In this document: positions 1 through 11,154 of the stretch, in pieces
How the letters are laid out: every line of letters begins with the position of its first letter
Position numbering within the stretch: position 1 is the first letter of the stretch
DNA from: Nicotiana tabacum
Lineage: Eukaryota; Streptophyta; Magnoliopsida; Solanales; Solanaceae
Length of the DNA: 64,000 nt
Direction: 5' to 3'
Assembly: GCF_000715075.1 (NCBI RefSeq)
Contig: NC_134082.1
Location: 142,650,948-142,714,947 of the forward strand
Notes under the pieces: generated by a model
Told to the model about the DNA's origin: nothing
The model's database searches: none
The model's input: only the letters and a program-made list of their open reading frames with translations
Position numbers and translations under genes: made by a program

Positions 1-1268
1 GAAGAATGGAACTTTGAAGTTTTAATTTCGTTTTTTTTCTTCGTTTCTTTTACTGATTGTATTTAGGCTATTTCATGTATTACTGTTTAATAATTGCAAT
101 AAGAGAAAAATAATATAAGTTGGTCTTTAGTGAATCAGCTGGGCAAAATGGGTTAATTCACTAGCTATGAAAGTTTTAATATGGTCAACAGTAGGTCAAT
201 CATGAATGGATAGTCAAATTTAGTTAAAGCCAAACAAGACTAGATAATGTTTAAGTTTAATAATCTTTCTAATAAGCTTTAGTAATGTGGTTAAATCTAG
301 TTTCAAATGGTTATGAATAATTAATTCCAATAGTTTTTTTTTTATATATGTAACAATGCGAGCTTCAATCTAGCTATATTTGATTTCTTTTGAATATTAG
401 TTGTCGAATTTCTTATTTTATTTATAATTTCGAATTTTTTTTTCTTTAAAATTCTTTCATTTAATATTGGTCCTAATCTAGCAATTAGTATGTTACATGT
501 TCTTAATTTTTCTAACTCCTAATTAATTAAGATTTTCTTTCTTTATTTTAGAGACTAAACTTAATAGAAAAAATGTAGTCATTCTAAGATTATTTTTTTT
601 AATAAAAATAATGAGACGAGACGAGTCTCGCCAAATAAAAATACAAATTGCGGGGCCCTCAAAAAATGTATGTGTTAATTATTTAGAACTCGGGATAGGC
701 TGCTTAGCGAACTCCACGGCCTTACCCAAAATAACAACACACTAGTTTCTTTAGGATGCGTCTTAATTAATCTTATCTTCTTAAACTCGGGTGTACATTT
801 ATGTGACCCAAATTCACATCTCAACGGAGTCAAAGTGTGTCGACGATCACGGGTACATTGATTGTGGCGCGGTTCGAAATACATTTTCACAACGTTGCAA
901 TTCCCTGTAAAATAATAATAATAATGAAAGCGGTAAAGAGTTAAAATCTGCACATAAGCTCATAATTGTATATAAAATCAGATAAACAAGCCGAATATGA
1001 CAGTTGAGCGACCGTGCTAGAACCACGGAACTCGGGAATGCCTAACACCTTCTCTCGGGTGAACAGAATTCTTTATCCGGATTTCTGGTTCGTGGACTGT
1101 AATACAGAGTCATTCTTTTCCTCGATTCAGGATTAAATTGGTGACTTGGGACACACTAAAATCTCCCAAGTGGCGACTCTGAAATAAATAAACAAATCCC
1201 GTTTCGATTGTCCTTTAATTGGAAAAACTTCTTGTACCCTCGCGGTGCCGGAAAAAGGAGGTGTGACA
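1..1268 (+). repeat. Ogre-like element 1, 3' part of the 5' LTR
   Basis: Position 1 matches position 14116 in the 3' LTR (14116-14158 equals 1-43). The LTR ends in TGTGACA at 1268 and is followed by a PBS. The second Ogre-like element has a full 5' LTR of 4218 bp, so about 2.9 kb of this LTR lies before the window. Positions 600-960 hold one copy of a ~310 bp module that is duplicated in element 5. No protein is supported here. Confidence 0.85.
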
Positions 1269-1272
1269 GCTC

Positions 1273-1290
1273 TGGCGACTCTGTTGGGGA
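1273..1290 (+). other. Primer binding site of element 1
   Basis: TGGCGACTCTGTTGGGGA lies four bases (GCTC) after the LTR end. It would pair with a tRNA 3' end carrying CCA. The element 5 PBS at 54955 differs by one base (CTGCTGGGGA). Ogre elements are reported to use a tRNA-Arg primer; I could not verify the tRNA from sequence alone. Confidence 0.8.
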
Positions 1291-2308
1291 TTAAAATTGA
1301 ACCCAGAATCTCTGATTCAGGGTTCAAGAATTCGAGCTTAGAATAATTGTTATTATTTGGCTTTATTTATTATTTAATTTTATTACATGTTTTGGCTTAA
1401 ATGTGCTAATTGATTGCCTTTACCGCTTTGATATTATGTGAACTGTATATAAACTATGCCGAAACCCTTCTCTTCTTGCCTCCAGGGAGAAGCTCGCTGG
1501 TCGAGACTCCCTATTCTGTTAGTGTCAATACTTGAAATAAGAAAGAGGCTCGGATAAGTTACAAAGTCGGACGACCCCGCGGGTCCCCGGTACGTAGCCC
1601 CCTCCTCGACTCAAGTTGTCCGCTCGGGTAAGCCAGGTCTAGAAAAAAGCCCAGTTTGAAACTTAGTAAAACATGACTTCATGCCGGATCCCTAGTAGGA
1701 AAACGCTTATTTGCATCACGTTGCATCTGACTTAGGGGACTCAACACAGGGGTTGGGTCCGTATAGGACTAGCAACCTGAAATGTAAAGGCCATCCTGCT
1801 GCATCCTGTTTGCTTTATGCATTTATTTGCTTTAGACTTGTATGCTGACCGACTTTGGAAAATCAGAAATATTGAAAATTGAAAAAAAAGGGACGAAGTA
1901 ACAGTGTAGAGAATTAATTGCCTATTTTAGAAAAAAAAAACAAAACAATAGTTTGTATTACCATGAAAAAAAGTTTTGTTTTTAAAATGATTTTTTATTT
2001 GTTTATTTATCTACAAAAATGCCAAAATTAAATAAAGAGTCAGGCTATGCCATGTTGCAAAAATAGCCGAACATTTCCTAAAGGGGCGCTGAAAGGCTGA
2101 CTCTGCATAAGCAGCCACCTTTGGTTTTTTTTTACCTTTCGGCTGGTTAAATCCCTACAGCCTTAAAATCTTCATCCCTGAAGAGTCAGAAGGCCGTATT
2201 TAAAGAATCAAATTTTCTTTTCCTCAAAATTAGGAAAAATAGGAAAATTAGTTTATGAGTCAAATAAAGATTTTTGCCTTTGTCTAAATCCCTTAATAAA
2301 TGTGCAGA
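1291..2308 (+). other. Untranslated leader between PBS and ORF1, element 1
   Basis: About 1 kb without a supported ORF. It is colinear with the leader of element 5 (54973-55922): shared blocks include the CTCGGGTAAGCCAGGTCTAG stretch and the GCCGGATCCCTAGTAGGAA stretch. The pseudoknot motif found in the element 5 leader at 55691 is not recognisable here. Confidence 0.7.
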
Positions 2309-4476
2309 ATGAGCACGAGTAGGAATTCATTTGAGGCCATTGTAAATGGGATCCCTTTAAGCTTACGCATGTGGTGGAACGACTTAGAAGAATCAGGGCG
2401 AGATACAGTCAAGATGTACTTAGGAAACTTAGTTGGGTTACTGGACATTGTTCCAAGAGGGGACATTATAAGGGCGCTAATCTCATTCTGGGACCCAGCA
2501 CACAATGTATTTCATTTCTCAGACTTGAGCTCACATCGATACTGGAAGAGCTGGCAGGGTACATCGGGAGTCCCAAAGTCCCTATGAGAGAGCCGTATCT
2601 TATCGCACCAAGGACCGTGACCATACACAAATTTTTAGACACCGTGAAGATCCGCAAAGTTATACACAACCCAGAATTATCTGAAGGCTTTTGTAGTTTT
2701 GCATTCTTGTACGACAGATACGGTCATTTTGGAGGGTTCAATAATCCCGAGGGAAAGATCTGCAGCCGAGAAAACCAGCTGAAATGGGAAGGACATAGGT
2801 GTATTGCTTTCATTGTAGCCTTTCTGGGCCTTCTGGTATTCCCTAGAAAGGGCGCGAAAATTAACATACAAGTCGTTGGGGTCGTCCGCACTTTGCTCAA
2901 GCAAAACAACAGCACTCTGGCGCCAATGATTATAGCAGACATCTTCCGCGCTCTCACTGTTTGCAAAACCGGAGGAGGTTTCTTTGAGGGTTGCAATGTA
3001 TTACTGCAAATGTGGATGATAGAACACCTATGTCATCGCCCTCAGTTCCTAAAATATGAGTCGTCATAAAAGACTTGTATAGAAGAGTTTTCCACAAGGG
3101 TCAATGGGTTTAGCCTGCCAGAAGGGGTCGCCGAATGGGTCACTTTGTTGCGTTCAGTCTCAGCAAACCAGATAGAATGGGCATTTGGGTGGCTACCCAT
3201 AGATGAAGTCGTACACATGTCAGCCACCGAATCTCATTTGTTGTTGATGGGCCTCCAAAGTATCCAGCCTTACGCACCATACAGAGTGTTGAGATAGTTG
3301 GGGCGATACCAAATAGTCCCAAAGGAAGAGGATCTCAGTGGCCAGGTAATCGAAATCGGGCCTGTTGGGCAGTTCCCTGAAGCAGTCGTTCGGAGAATGC
3401 GGAATGAATGTCAAACCCTGAAAGTAGATACTCGTGTACAAGACCGGGCCAAAGGCGAAGTGTCGCCAAAATACCTCACATGGTACAGAAGAGAGCTTGA
3501 GCACCAGAGACCAACTAAGAGAGCTCACGTCCAAAACTTTGTAGAATCATCGCAAGCACAATGGGGTTGGCTAGCAAAAGAGAAAGAATATCGGGTCGAG
3601 ATTGGCAAGTTAAAACAGCAAATTGAGGGGCTAAAATACCAAAGCAGCTTGCAAATTGATGCTGATACAGGAGAGAAAAGCAAGTTGATTCAAGAGAACA
3701 AGGCACTGAAAGCCCGAATTCGCCAAGTCCGTAAGAGTGATAGCGACCGACAGAAACGTTGCTCTGATGAAAGGTTGATAGCAGAATTGAGAAATCAAGT
3801 CAGCAAAAGCCGAGAAGACTTGGAGAGATCTGAGGCTTGTATAGCAAGAATACGGGTCAGGTGGGCAAAAGTTACAGCAGTGCAGAGAGAGCACCTATGG
3901 CAAGTGAAAATGGACTACGAAATGAGTGTTACAACATTGAGATAAATAAACTCCATTCTCAATAATTGTGTCCTTAAACAAACCCGGGATGCTAGAACAG
4001 ATAGGGAACGCTGCTATGAGTCAATAGCCCGAATGGAAGAACAAATGGAGAGGTTCCAAGATCAGCTCATTGACAATACTCGAATATTAGGACTAAAGAA
4101 TCAACGGATAGAACAGCTGTGCATAGAGAGGGATATAATCAGGGGTAGGATCAATGAGATAGGGCGCTACATCACCACAAAGTGCCTAACATGTGAAGAG
4201 ATGCCCCGTGATATCCTTTTTTCCTCAGTCATGGATTATGTCCACCGGATCATGGAGGAACTAAAAAGCTTACAAAGAAACTTGGCCCCCGAAGCCCGCG
4301 GAAAGGCCGAACGATGCCTCGCGGGCACCAAAATTCAAAGTTTTAATGTATCCCTAGTTCAATCTTGCACTTGTTTGTTTTTCGAATCTGTTGTCTACCC
4401 ATATGTTCTTTTCAAACATTCTCAAAAAAATATGAAGTCTGTATTTTCGTTTGTTTTTTTTTGTGATGGCTTTTAA
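2309..4476 (+). pseudogene. Ogre ORF1 protein, broken copy
   Basis: This is the extra ORF that Ogre-type elements carry between the 5' LTR and gag; its function is unknown. It aligns along its length with the intact 677-codon ORF1 at 55923-57956. Shared features are the RMWWNDLEESG-type N-terminus, a FVAFLGLLVFPRK-like hydrophobic block, the FFEGCNVLLQMWMIEHLC block and a long coiled coil (about 3540-4290). Damage: a frameshift near 2526, in-frame stops at 3067, 3295 and 3943, and a frame change near the C-terminus after about 4320, so the exact end is uncertain. An ATG at 2300 is also in frame, but the ATG at 2309 matches the element 5 start. Lost coding capacity is directly visible; homology is by eye. 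Confidence 0.85.
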
Positions 4477-4530
4477 TAGCATTATTTTGAGTAATAAAAG
4501 AAAATTGGGTCTTTATTTTACTTATGTCAC

Positions 4531-4594
4531 GAACTACGCTTGGTCTGATTCGTGTGGGGTCACGATACGTAGGCAATCTCCATAGGATTCGACC
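4531..4594 (+). other. Conserved pseudoknot motif, copy A (ORF1-gag spacer)
   Basis: Helix 1 pairs CTACG (4534-4538) with CGTAG (4568-4572). Helix 2 pairs TCGTG (4550-4554) with CACGA (4561-4565). Helix 3 pairs GGTC (4542-4545) with GACC (4591-4594) and crosses helix 1. The single-stranded TGAT before helix 2 is shared by all five copies. It lies between ORF1 and the gag start at 4897. Function unknown. Confidence 0.7.
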
Positions 4595-4896
4595 GTAATT
4601 ATGAAAAAAGAAAAAAGAAAAAAAATGGAATAAATATATATATATATATCTATCAGAACAAAATATATCTGTCAGAACAAAAATAAGCCGGGATGATGCA
4701 TGCGCCAGAGCAAAAGCATGTTAGAAATGATTAACTGCCTAAGAGCATTGCATCCCCCCAACGTGCAATTACAATATCTGTTAAGACTCTAACACTGACA
4801 AGTTTGTTGTTTTTCCAATCAATACCAGTTAGTTGTTAGAGCGTACTGGCACCGTACCATTATCAAACAAGATCGAAAGGTCCTATACCAGAAAGC
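4595..4896 (+). repeat. ORF1-gag spacer with AT microsatellite
   Basis: Non-coding spacer. A short (TA)n run lies at about 4635-4649, followed by two near-identical CAGAACAAAATATATCTGT-like units. The rest aligns with the spacer before gag in element 5 (58208-58500), including a short TTAACTGCCTA block and a GCATTGCATCC block. Confidence 0.6.
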
Positions 4897-6834
4897 ATGA
4901 CTGGATCAGACAACAGTGTTGAGTCGGAAAAGACGGCAAATCAGATGCTGAAGGAAGCCATGGAAAAAATGGAAAAAATGAGGCTGAAAATGAATGAAAT
5001 ACAGATAGCCTTGGCTAGAGCCCAAAAGGGGGAGGAACTACCTGTTACTCCTACTCTCCAACCAGGACACACGTCAGAATACCCCTCTCCCGGTCCTTCA
5101 ACAAGTTTCCCAAGCCATCACTATTATCAGGGAAGAGAGGCTTATGATCCCCAAGCTCCACCACCTACTCAAAACCCTCCTCCACCAAATGTTCCCGTCT
5201 TTGTGGCACCTCCCCCAGCCCCATTGCACAGATCATCCAGTGAGCCACTGTTTCAGGCTCACGACACACAATATTACCCCCCTGAACTCACATTCAAAGC
5301 ACCCGAGCCACATACCTATAATCCCCACTTTGAGGTCCCTGCGGAGATTGAAAAGCCGGCTAAGAGCCCAGAGCAGGACGAGGTGATACGGAAATTTAAA
5401 AGCCTGGAGCAGTCCTTCAGGAGCATACACGGGTTATGCAACCAGGTCAGCGTGGCCTACAGGGATCTATGCCCTTTCCCTAACGTTCAATTACCAGCAG
5501 GGTTCAAAATGCCCAAGTTCGATTTGTACGAAGGGCATGGCGATCCTATGGCACATCTACGGGGCTTTTGTAGCAAAATGAGGGGAGCGGGGGGCAAAGA
5601 TGAGCTACTGATAGCTTACTTTGGCCAGAGTTTGAGCGGGTCGGCACTAGAGTGGTATACAAGATAAGATCCGAGCAGGTGGTATACCTGGGATGATCTG
5701 GCACAGGCTTTCACAGGACACTTCCAATACAACCTTGAGATAGTCCCAGACCGTCTCACATTGCTAAAGCTTGAAAAGAAACCCGGAGAGAGCTTCCGGG
5801 AATTTGGGTTCCGATGGAGAGAACAGGTAGCCAGAGTTGATCCTCCAATGAGAGAGGGAGAAATGGTAGATTACTTTCTACAAACTCTAGAGCCGACTTA
5901 CTTCGGTCACTTGGTAACGTCAGTTGGCAAATCCTTCAATGAAGTGGTGAAAATGGGAGGTATGATAGAGGAGGGACTTAAGTCCAATAAGATCCTGAGT
6001 TACTCGGCCATTAAAGCAACAACTCAGGCCATTCAGAACAGCACGAGAGGTGCGCTCGGAAAGAAAAGGAGAGAGGAGGTCACGACAATAGAGGCATGCA
6101 ATTGGTCCAGATCTAGAGGTCCTTCCCCTCATTACCAACCCAGACCCCATCATCTAACCTACCCACACATTCCAAATTACCCTCCACAACCCTACTACCC
6201 ACCACAAGAACAACATTTTTCCGTCCATCACGCCAAAACTTACACCCAGCCTCCGGCTCGTCCGCAATGGCGGGCACCGACTCCCTAACATACATATCCA
6301 CCTCCAAAAAATACATATCCACCTCCACAAAACACATATCCACCACCGAGGGCCTACAGGAATCCTTCAAGGCCAAGCTTCCGCGGAAATCAGGCTTTCA
6401 GGAACGAAAGGATGCAGAAGCCAAGAACATTCACTCCGTTGGGAGAAACCTATACTACTCTGTTTCACAAGTTGAATCAGATAGTCCTACTAAGTCTTGT
6501 TGAAACCAAATTTCCAAATCCCCTTCCCAGAAATCTGGACCATTCAGTAAGCTGCGAATATTGTTCGGGTGCTCTTGGGCATGATACTGAGAAATGTTGG
6601 AAGTTGAAGACTGCCATACAAGATCTTATTGACACAAATAGGATCGAGGTTCAGGCACCAGAGGCACCCAACATCAATGAAAATCCATTACCGGTGCACC
6701 ATGAAACCCATATGATCGAACTAGTGCACGAAGGAGGGGAGCTAAAGAAACCCTCACAAACAGTGATGATGATCCGTGCCAATTCAAAGAAAAGTCGACC
6801 AGTGGAAAAGCGGTCCCATAGTTGGAAAAGGTAG
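4897..6834 (+). pseudogene. gag: Gag of Ogre-like element 1, broken
   Basis: Structural capsid/nucleocapsid protein of a Tat/Ogre Ty3/gypsy element. One frame runs from ATG 4897 to 6834 with in-frame stops at 5665 (TAA) and 6286 (TAA). Order: a short coiled coil (MEKMEKMRLKMNEIQ), a proline-rich linker, a capsid-like Retrotrans_gag region (KMPKFDLYEGHGDPMAHLRG through WDDLAQAF), a second Pro/Tyr-rich region with repeated TYPPP-type units at about 6290-6355, and a zinc knuckle of CX2CX5HX4C form (CEYCSGALGHDTEKC) near 6555-6600. It aligns closely with element 5 gag at 58501. The frame is lost near 6800, just before a large deletion. The start is chosen because element 5 uses the same ATG context. 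Confidence 0.88.
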
Positions 6835-6956
6835 ATGACAAGCCAGTTATGGTATTGGGAAAAGGGTCCATTGGGGCAGATGTACTGTTTGTGGGGCTGA
6901 AAGCAAAAATCAACAACTGAATGGCTACTCCTCTTCCTATCCGAAGGGAGTCTTGG
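6835..6956 (+). pseudogene. Residual 3' end of gag-pro after a ~1.46 kb deletion
   Basis: Sequence up to about 6875 aligns with element 5 near 60415, and sequence from about 6880 aligns with element 5 near 61880. The whole aspartic protease and G-patch region is therefore missing here. The remainder ends in GAGTCTTG at 6956, immediately before the intron donor. Unlike element 5, the codon just upstream is CGA rather than a TGA stop. Confidence 0.8.
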
Positions 6957-7140
6957 TAGTGGGCTCTAATTTTCTTTCTTGTTGTTTGGATTATTCCAAG
7001 GTTGTATTCCAGATTTCTTTTTGTGCTCGCCAAAGTGTGAAACCTTGCTATCCCGTATTTTAATAAAGTGAAAGTTTTTTTTTCTTTCTTCATTCTTTAT
7101 TTTGTTTTAATTTTTCTTCTTCTTTTTCTCTTCTGAACAG
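6957..7140 (+). other. Retained intron between gag-pro and pol, element 1
   Basis: The 184 nt candidate intron starts GTAGTGGGC and ends in a pyrimidine-rich tract plus CTGAACAG. Joining the flanks gives phase 2 continuity into the pol frame, and the same boundaries and phase occur in element 5. An intron at the protease/RT junction is established for Ogre elements; splicing in this copy is inferred. Confidence 0.75.
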
Positions 7141-7794
7141 TTCTCTTTATACTGGTTCTAGTGACATGGCATGCACGACGGATCTTCAACCTAGTCTAAA
7201 AAAATCAATCTGATTTCGAACTTATAGTACAAGATTGTGATGATGAGTCGGAATACGATGAGGATGAAGCCTTCGAAGAAATTAACAGAGAGTTAAGCCA
7301 AAAAAAAAAAACCAACTCAAATGACACGGAAGTCGTCAATCTAGGGATGCGGATGATATCAGGGAAGCTAAGATAAGCTATCAAATTGAACCAAACATCA
7401 GGGAAGAACTAATCAAAGCACTTATTGAATTCAAAAACGTTTTGCATGGTCATACGACGACATGCCGGGTTTAAGCACCAATCTAGTGGTTCACAAATTG
7501 CCCACTGACCCAGCATTTCCTCCCGTCAAGCAAAATTGAGAACCGACATGAGTGTGAAGATTAAGGAAGAAGTAACCAAATAGCTGAATACTAAGGTTAT
7601 TCGGGTCGCTCCATATCCTGATTGGTTGGCTAATGTGGTGCCAGGGCCAAAAAAGATGGAAAAATCAGGGTGTGTGTTGATTATCGCAATCTGAACAAAG
7701 CAAGCCCAATGACGCTTTATGTTTAATAGATATCAAAGGGAAATGCATCGACATGGCTATCAATTCCGACGTAGTTAAGAGATATTATGTATGA
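7141..7794 (+). pseudogene. pol: Pol of element 1: RT stub fused to the last pol codons
   Basis: The 5' part (7141 to about 7710) aligns with element 5 pol from its acidic N-terminus (MACT start) through the first RT motif (RVCVDYRNLNKASP). It carries several frame changes, for example around the poly-A run at 7300-7311 and near 7535, and nonsense codons. At about 7710 homology to element 5 stops, and about 28 in-frame codons follow, ending NSDVVKRYYV and TGA at 7792-7794; I read these as the pol C-terminus. The RT active site, both RNase H domains and the integrase are absent. This copy cannot encode reverse transcription or integration. Confidence 0.75.
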
Positions 7795-8017
7795 TCTCTT
7801 TTGATTGTAATTGTCATTTGTTTGTGGTTGGCATTTATCGGAGAATGAAATGACGGAGGCAATTCTTTCTTCTATCCAAACACTTTAACCTTTGCTTACC
7901 CTTTTTGAGCCTTATTTATTCTTTCATATCCCTCTTTTGGAGTTAGTAATTAAAAAAAAAGAAAGAAAAACAATAATAAAGACAAAAGAAAAATCATAAG
8001 AAAAACAAAGGAAGTGG

Positions 8018-8076
8018 GAACTACGTTTGACCTGATTCCTCAAAGAAGGATACGTAGGCGCCTCACGGCTCGGTCA
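8018..8076 (+). other. Conserved pseudoknot motif, copy C (after pol)
   Basis: Helix 1: CTACGT (8021-8026) with ACGTAG (8052-8057). Helix 2: TCCT (8037-8040) with AGGA (8047-8050). Helix 3: TGACC (8028-8032) with GGTCA (8072-8076). Helix 3 has the opposite polarity to copies A and B (GACC/GGTC instead of GGTC/GACC), so pairing is kept while the bases change. Confidence 0.7.
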
Positions 8077-8442
8077 TAGTGTAACCAAAAAATAAAAATC
8101 CCTAAGCAAGAAGAACCGGGGCAGAAGTTGTGAAAAGAAAGTTTGATTCCAAGAGTTGTACTGTTTCACCCCTCCAAATTATTTTAAAACTTTTGATACT
8201 CCTTTTCTTTTTAGCCATATAAAAAAACAAAAAACAAAAAAAAACCATATTGATGTCCAAAAAAGACCTCACGATCAGTATCCGAGAAGTGCCAAGTTCA
8301 TGCACGTGGAAGTCGGGAACAACACTCTGATCCCCAGCAGAGAAGAGGATCATAAACTGGAAATGAATTGATAACCGAAAGAATCCCCAACAAAGAGCGT
8401 CATATCGACAACGCTCCAATCCCCAACTGAAAAATAAAATAA

Positions 8443-8565
8443 AATGAGAGAGTCTTATCGGTGAAAACCTTCACAGGCACCATGAGGTGACGGGAGTTGA
8501 GAGAAATGAGAGAGTCTTATTAGTGAAAAACCCTCGAAGGGCACAATGAGGCGACAAGGCGAGAT
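8443..8565 (+). repeat. Two direct repeats, ~62 bp period
   Basis: AATGAGAGAGTCTTAT followed by GTGAAAACC-type sequence starts at 8443 and again at 8505. A reverse-strand relative occurs at about 38840-39000, which identifies that region as an Ogre-type 3' UTR fragment. Confidence 0.7.
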
Positions 8566-9692
8566 TGGCGGAAAAGGTCCACATTTGGCAAAAGTTGAGT
8601 ATTTATTTATCCCCAGCGAGATGAGGCCATCCGAAATATTGATTGATACAAATAGACTAGGTTGATCAATCCGGAATGCACGACATGATCGTTGGGATTG
8701 GTTATATCATTTAGATAAGTTCTTTTTTTTTCTTTTTCCCCAGCGTTTGTTCAGAAAGACTTCTTTTTCTATCTTTAAAATTATCACTCTTTCATTTCTT
8801 GGTTTAAAAGATTTTACCTCCCCAACAGTTTATTTTTGAAAAGGATTTTCAGAGCTTACTACCAGTTGCCAAAATGGTGCAAGGCAAAATGCGAATAGGA
8901 CAAGCCAAAGATAAGGCGACAAAGCGAAAAGAAGTTTGTCGCAAGACCAAATGATGAATGAGTCTAGATCCTAAGAGGCCCAAATTTCCAAGGGAAGTTA
9001 TGGATCAAATTCCAAGAGGATCCCCAGCAGATTTGCGAGATACCGGAACAACTCCGACAAATTCTCGACCAGGTTCCACAATAGTCAGACAACACAGAGC
9101 GGGGAAGGAAGAGAAAAGAAAAACCATCCCCAGCAGGAATGTCATCCCCAGCAAGTTTTGTAGCAAAGCAGGGAAAAGAAAAAGGGAAAAACCATCTACA
9201 GTAGAAGTGGCACGACCACTCGCCCCGTTTTAAACTAACAAATTTTTCTTTGATTTGAAACAGGGCAAGGAAATATTATTGACCGCAGGAAGACAGGGTC
9301 ACAAAGAAGATTATCAAACTGGGGCAGAAAATTTTCTCTCATTACGAAAATTTTCTTAAAATCAGATAGTCATTTGGGAAAGAGAGAAGATAACACAAGT
9401 GTTGAAGGAAGAAAAATCCCCCAGCAGTATACGAGAAGGGAGAAACAAGTTTTAAGAGAAAAACAATCTTGGAAGAAGCAAGATAATCAGTACCATCCTC
9501 ACCATTGTTAAAAGGAGAAAGATAATTCCCCAGCAGTGCTATTCTCGGCAGGTTTCAGGGAAGTGAAAGCACCAGCTTTAAAGGAAATAGTCTTTGAAGA
9601 AGGAAAATGACACATTGATGAAATAAAATATCGATGTTATCCCCAGCAATTTTCAGAGGAATAAAACACCAGTTTTGAAGGAAGTAGTTGAA

Positions 9693-10612
9693 GAAGTCAG
9701 GAGCCCGCCTGGAGAATGGAGGTGTTAAAATTTAAGTTGTTGTTGAAGTCAAGAGCCCGCCTGGAGAACGGAGGTTGTTAAATTTTAAGTTGGAGAAGTC
9801 AGGAGTCCTCTTGTAGAACGGAGGTTGTTATATCTTTAAGTCGGAGAAGTCAGGAGCCCGCCTGGAGAATGGAGGCTGAATTATCTTAAGGAAGTTGCTG
9901 AAGTCAGGAGCCCGCCTGGAGAATGAAGGTGTTACATTTAAGTTGTTGTTGAAGTCAGGAGCCCGCTTGGAGAATAGAGGCTGATTTATTTTTCAAAGTT
10001 GAAGAAGTCAGGAGCCCGCCTGGAGAATGGAGGCTGATTTATTTTTCAAAGTTAGAGAAGTCAGGAGCCCGCCTGGAGAATGAAGGCTAAATTATTTTGA
10101 AAATTGTTAAAGTCAGGAGCCCGCCTGGAGAATGGAGGCTGATTTATTTTTTGAAGTTGAAGAAGTCAGGAGCCCGCCTGGAGAATGGAGGCTGATTTAT
10201 TTTTCAATGTTGAAGAATTCAGGAGCCCTCCTGGAGAATGGAGGCTGAATTATTTTGAAAGTTGTTGAAGTCAGGAGCCCGCCTGGAGAATGGAAGCTGA
10301 TTTATTTTTCAAAGTTGAAGAAGTCAGGAGCCCGCTTGGAGAATGGAGGCTGATTTATTTTTCAAAGTCAGAGAAGTCAGGAGCCCGCCTGGAGAATGGA
10401 GGCTGATTTATTTTTCGAAGTTGAAGAAGTCAGGAGCCCGCCTGGAGAATGGAGGTCGTTATATTTTTAAGTTGAAGAAGTCAGGAGCCCGCCTGGAGAA
10501 CGGAGGTGTTATATTTTTAAGTTGAAGAAGTGAGGAGCCCGCCTGGAGAATGGAGGTGTTAAAATTTTGAGGAAGTTGTTGAAGTCAGGAGCCCACCTGC
10601 AGAACAGAGGAG
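9693..10612 (+). repeat. Minisatellite array, ~52 bp unit, about 18 copies
   Basis: Each unit starts GAAGTCAGGAGCCCGCCTGG, continues AGAATGGAGG, and ends with a variable AT-rich tail (TGATTTATTTTTCAAAGTT type). I counted starts near 9693, 9745, 9794, 9845, 9900, 9951, 10004, 10056, 10109, 10161, 10213, 10266, 10319, 10373, 10425, 10477, 10527 and 10580. Units diverge by substitutions and 1-5 bp length changes. The GC-rich half is far better conserved than the AT-rich half. Confidence 0.92.
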
Positions 10613-10985
10613 TACATTTCAAGATCAAATAGAAGTCAGTAATGAGGGGGAGTACAATAAAGATCCCCAGCATAACAAGCTTTAATGTAGGAAGCGGTGT
10701 TCGCAGCAGACAGAACAAAATAATAATACTTATGTTCAAAAAGGCAAAAGGCCAGTGTCATCCCCAGCAGTTTTTCGAAAAAAAAGGCACCAGAGGAAAC
10801 ACAAGCCGACAAGAAAGCAACAACCAGAGCAAGGGGAAGACAGATAAATTTTTGTAATTGCTAGCTTAGTCTAGCTTCTTATTTTCTTTTGGCACGGTAT
10901 AATAAGAGATCGAAAAGCAGTAGCAACAACATGTAGCATCAGTAACATTGCAGTCCCATGATAGTCCCAACTACCAAAACTTCCC

Positions 10986-11055
10986 GAACTACATTGACCT
11001 GATTCCTGTTTAGTCCAGGATATGTAGGAAACCTCTGAAGCAAAGGTTCGGTCAA
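10986..11055 (+). other. Conserved pseudoknot motif, copy D (before the 3' LTR)
   Basis: Helix 1: CTACAT (10989-10994) with ATGTAG (11022-11027), a G-to-A change matched by C-to-T in the partner strand. Helix 2: TCCTG (11004-11008) with CAGGA (11016-11020). Helix 3: TGACC (10995-10999) with GGTCA (11050-11054). It lies about 110 bp before the 3' LTR. Confidence 0.72.
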
Positions 11056-11154
11056 ATCGTTCAAAAAATGCTTCCCAATGAGTACACGAACAGGCAAAAA
11101 TCGCTCGTATCCGCTCACTTTATCTTTGCACGAAAACTCTTCGTGTTTTCGGAC

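Larger units (their letters stand above)
8331..10770 (+). repeat. Dispersed TCCCCAGCA(G) words in the 3' UTR
   Basis: Occurrences begin at 8331, 8610 (TCCCCAGCG), 8737 (TCCCCAGCG), 9021, 9127, 9145, 9417 (one extra C), 9527, 9640, 10664 and 10761. The copy at 8331 reads TCCCCAGCAGAG, the reverse complement of the last 12 bases of the element 5 PBS. Flanks differ, so these are not one tandem array. Confidence 0.7.
7795..11154 (+). other. Long 3' untranslated region of element 1
   Basis: A 3.3 kb region between the pol end and the PPT with no supported gene. It holds a pseudoknot copy at each end, two direct repeats at 8443-8565, about ten dispersed TCCCCAGCA words, and an 18-unit tandem array. 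Small ORFs (8958-9233, 10343-10525) lie in low-complexity or tandem sequence and have no recognisable product. Long, hypervariable, tandem-repeat-bearing 3' UTRs are known for Ogre elements. Confidence 0.8.

Noticed and set aside
1585..1600. ACGTAG near 1590 as a sixth pseudoknot copy
   Set aside because: No CTACGT partner, no TGAT and no helix 3 partner nearby.
4531..4594. Hammerhead ribozyme
   Set aside because: The CTGATGA and GAAA core motifs of hammerheads are absent; only TGAT is shared. The helix order is a pseudoknot, not a hammerhead three-way junction.
9693..10612. CRISPR-like array of ~52 bp repeats
   Set aside because: The units have no separate unique spacers, drift in sequence and length, and sit in the 3' UTR of a plant retrotransposon.
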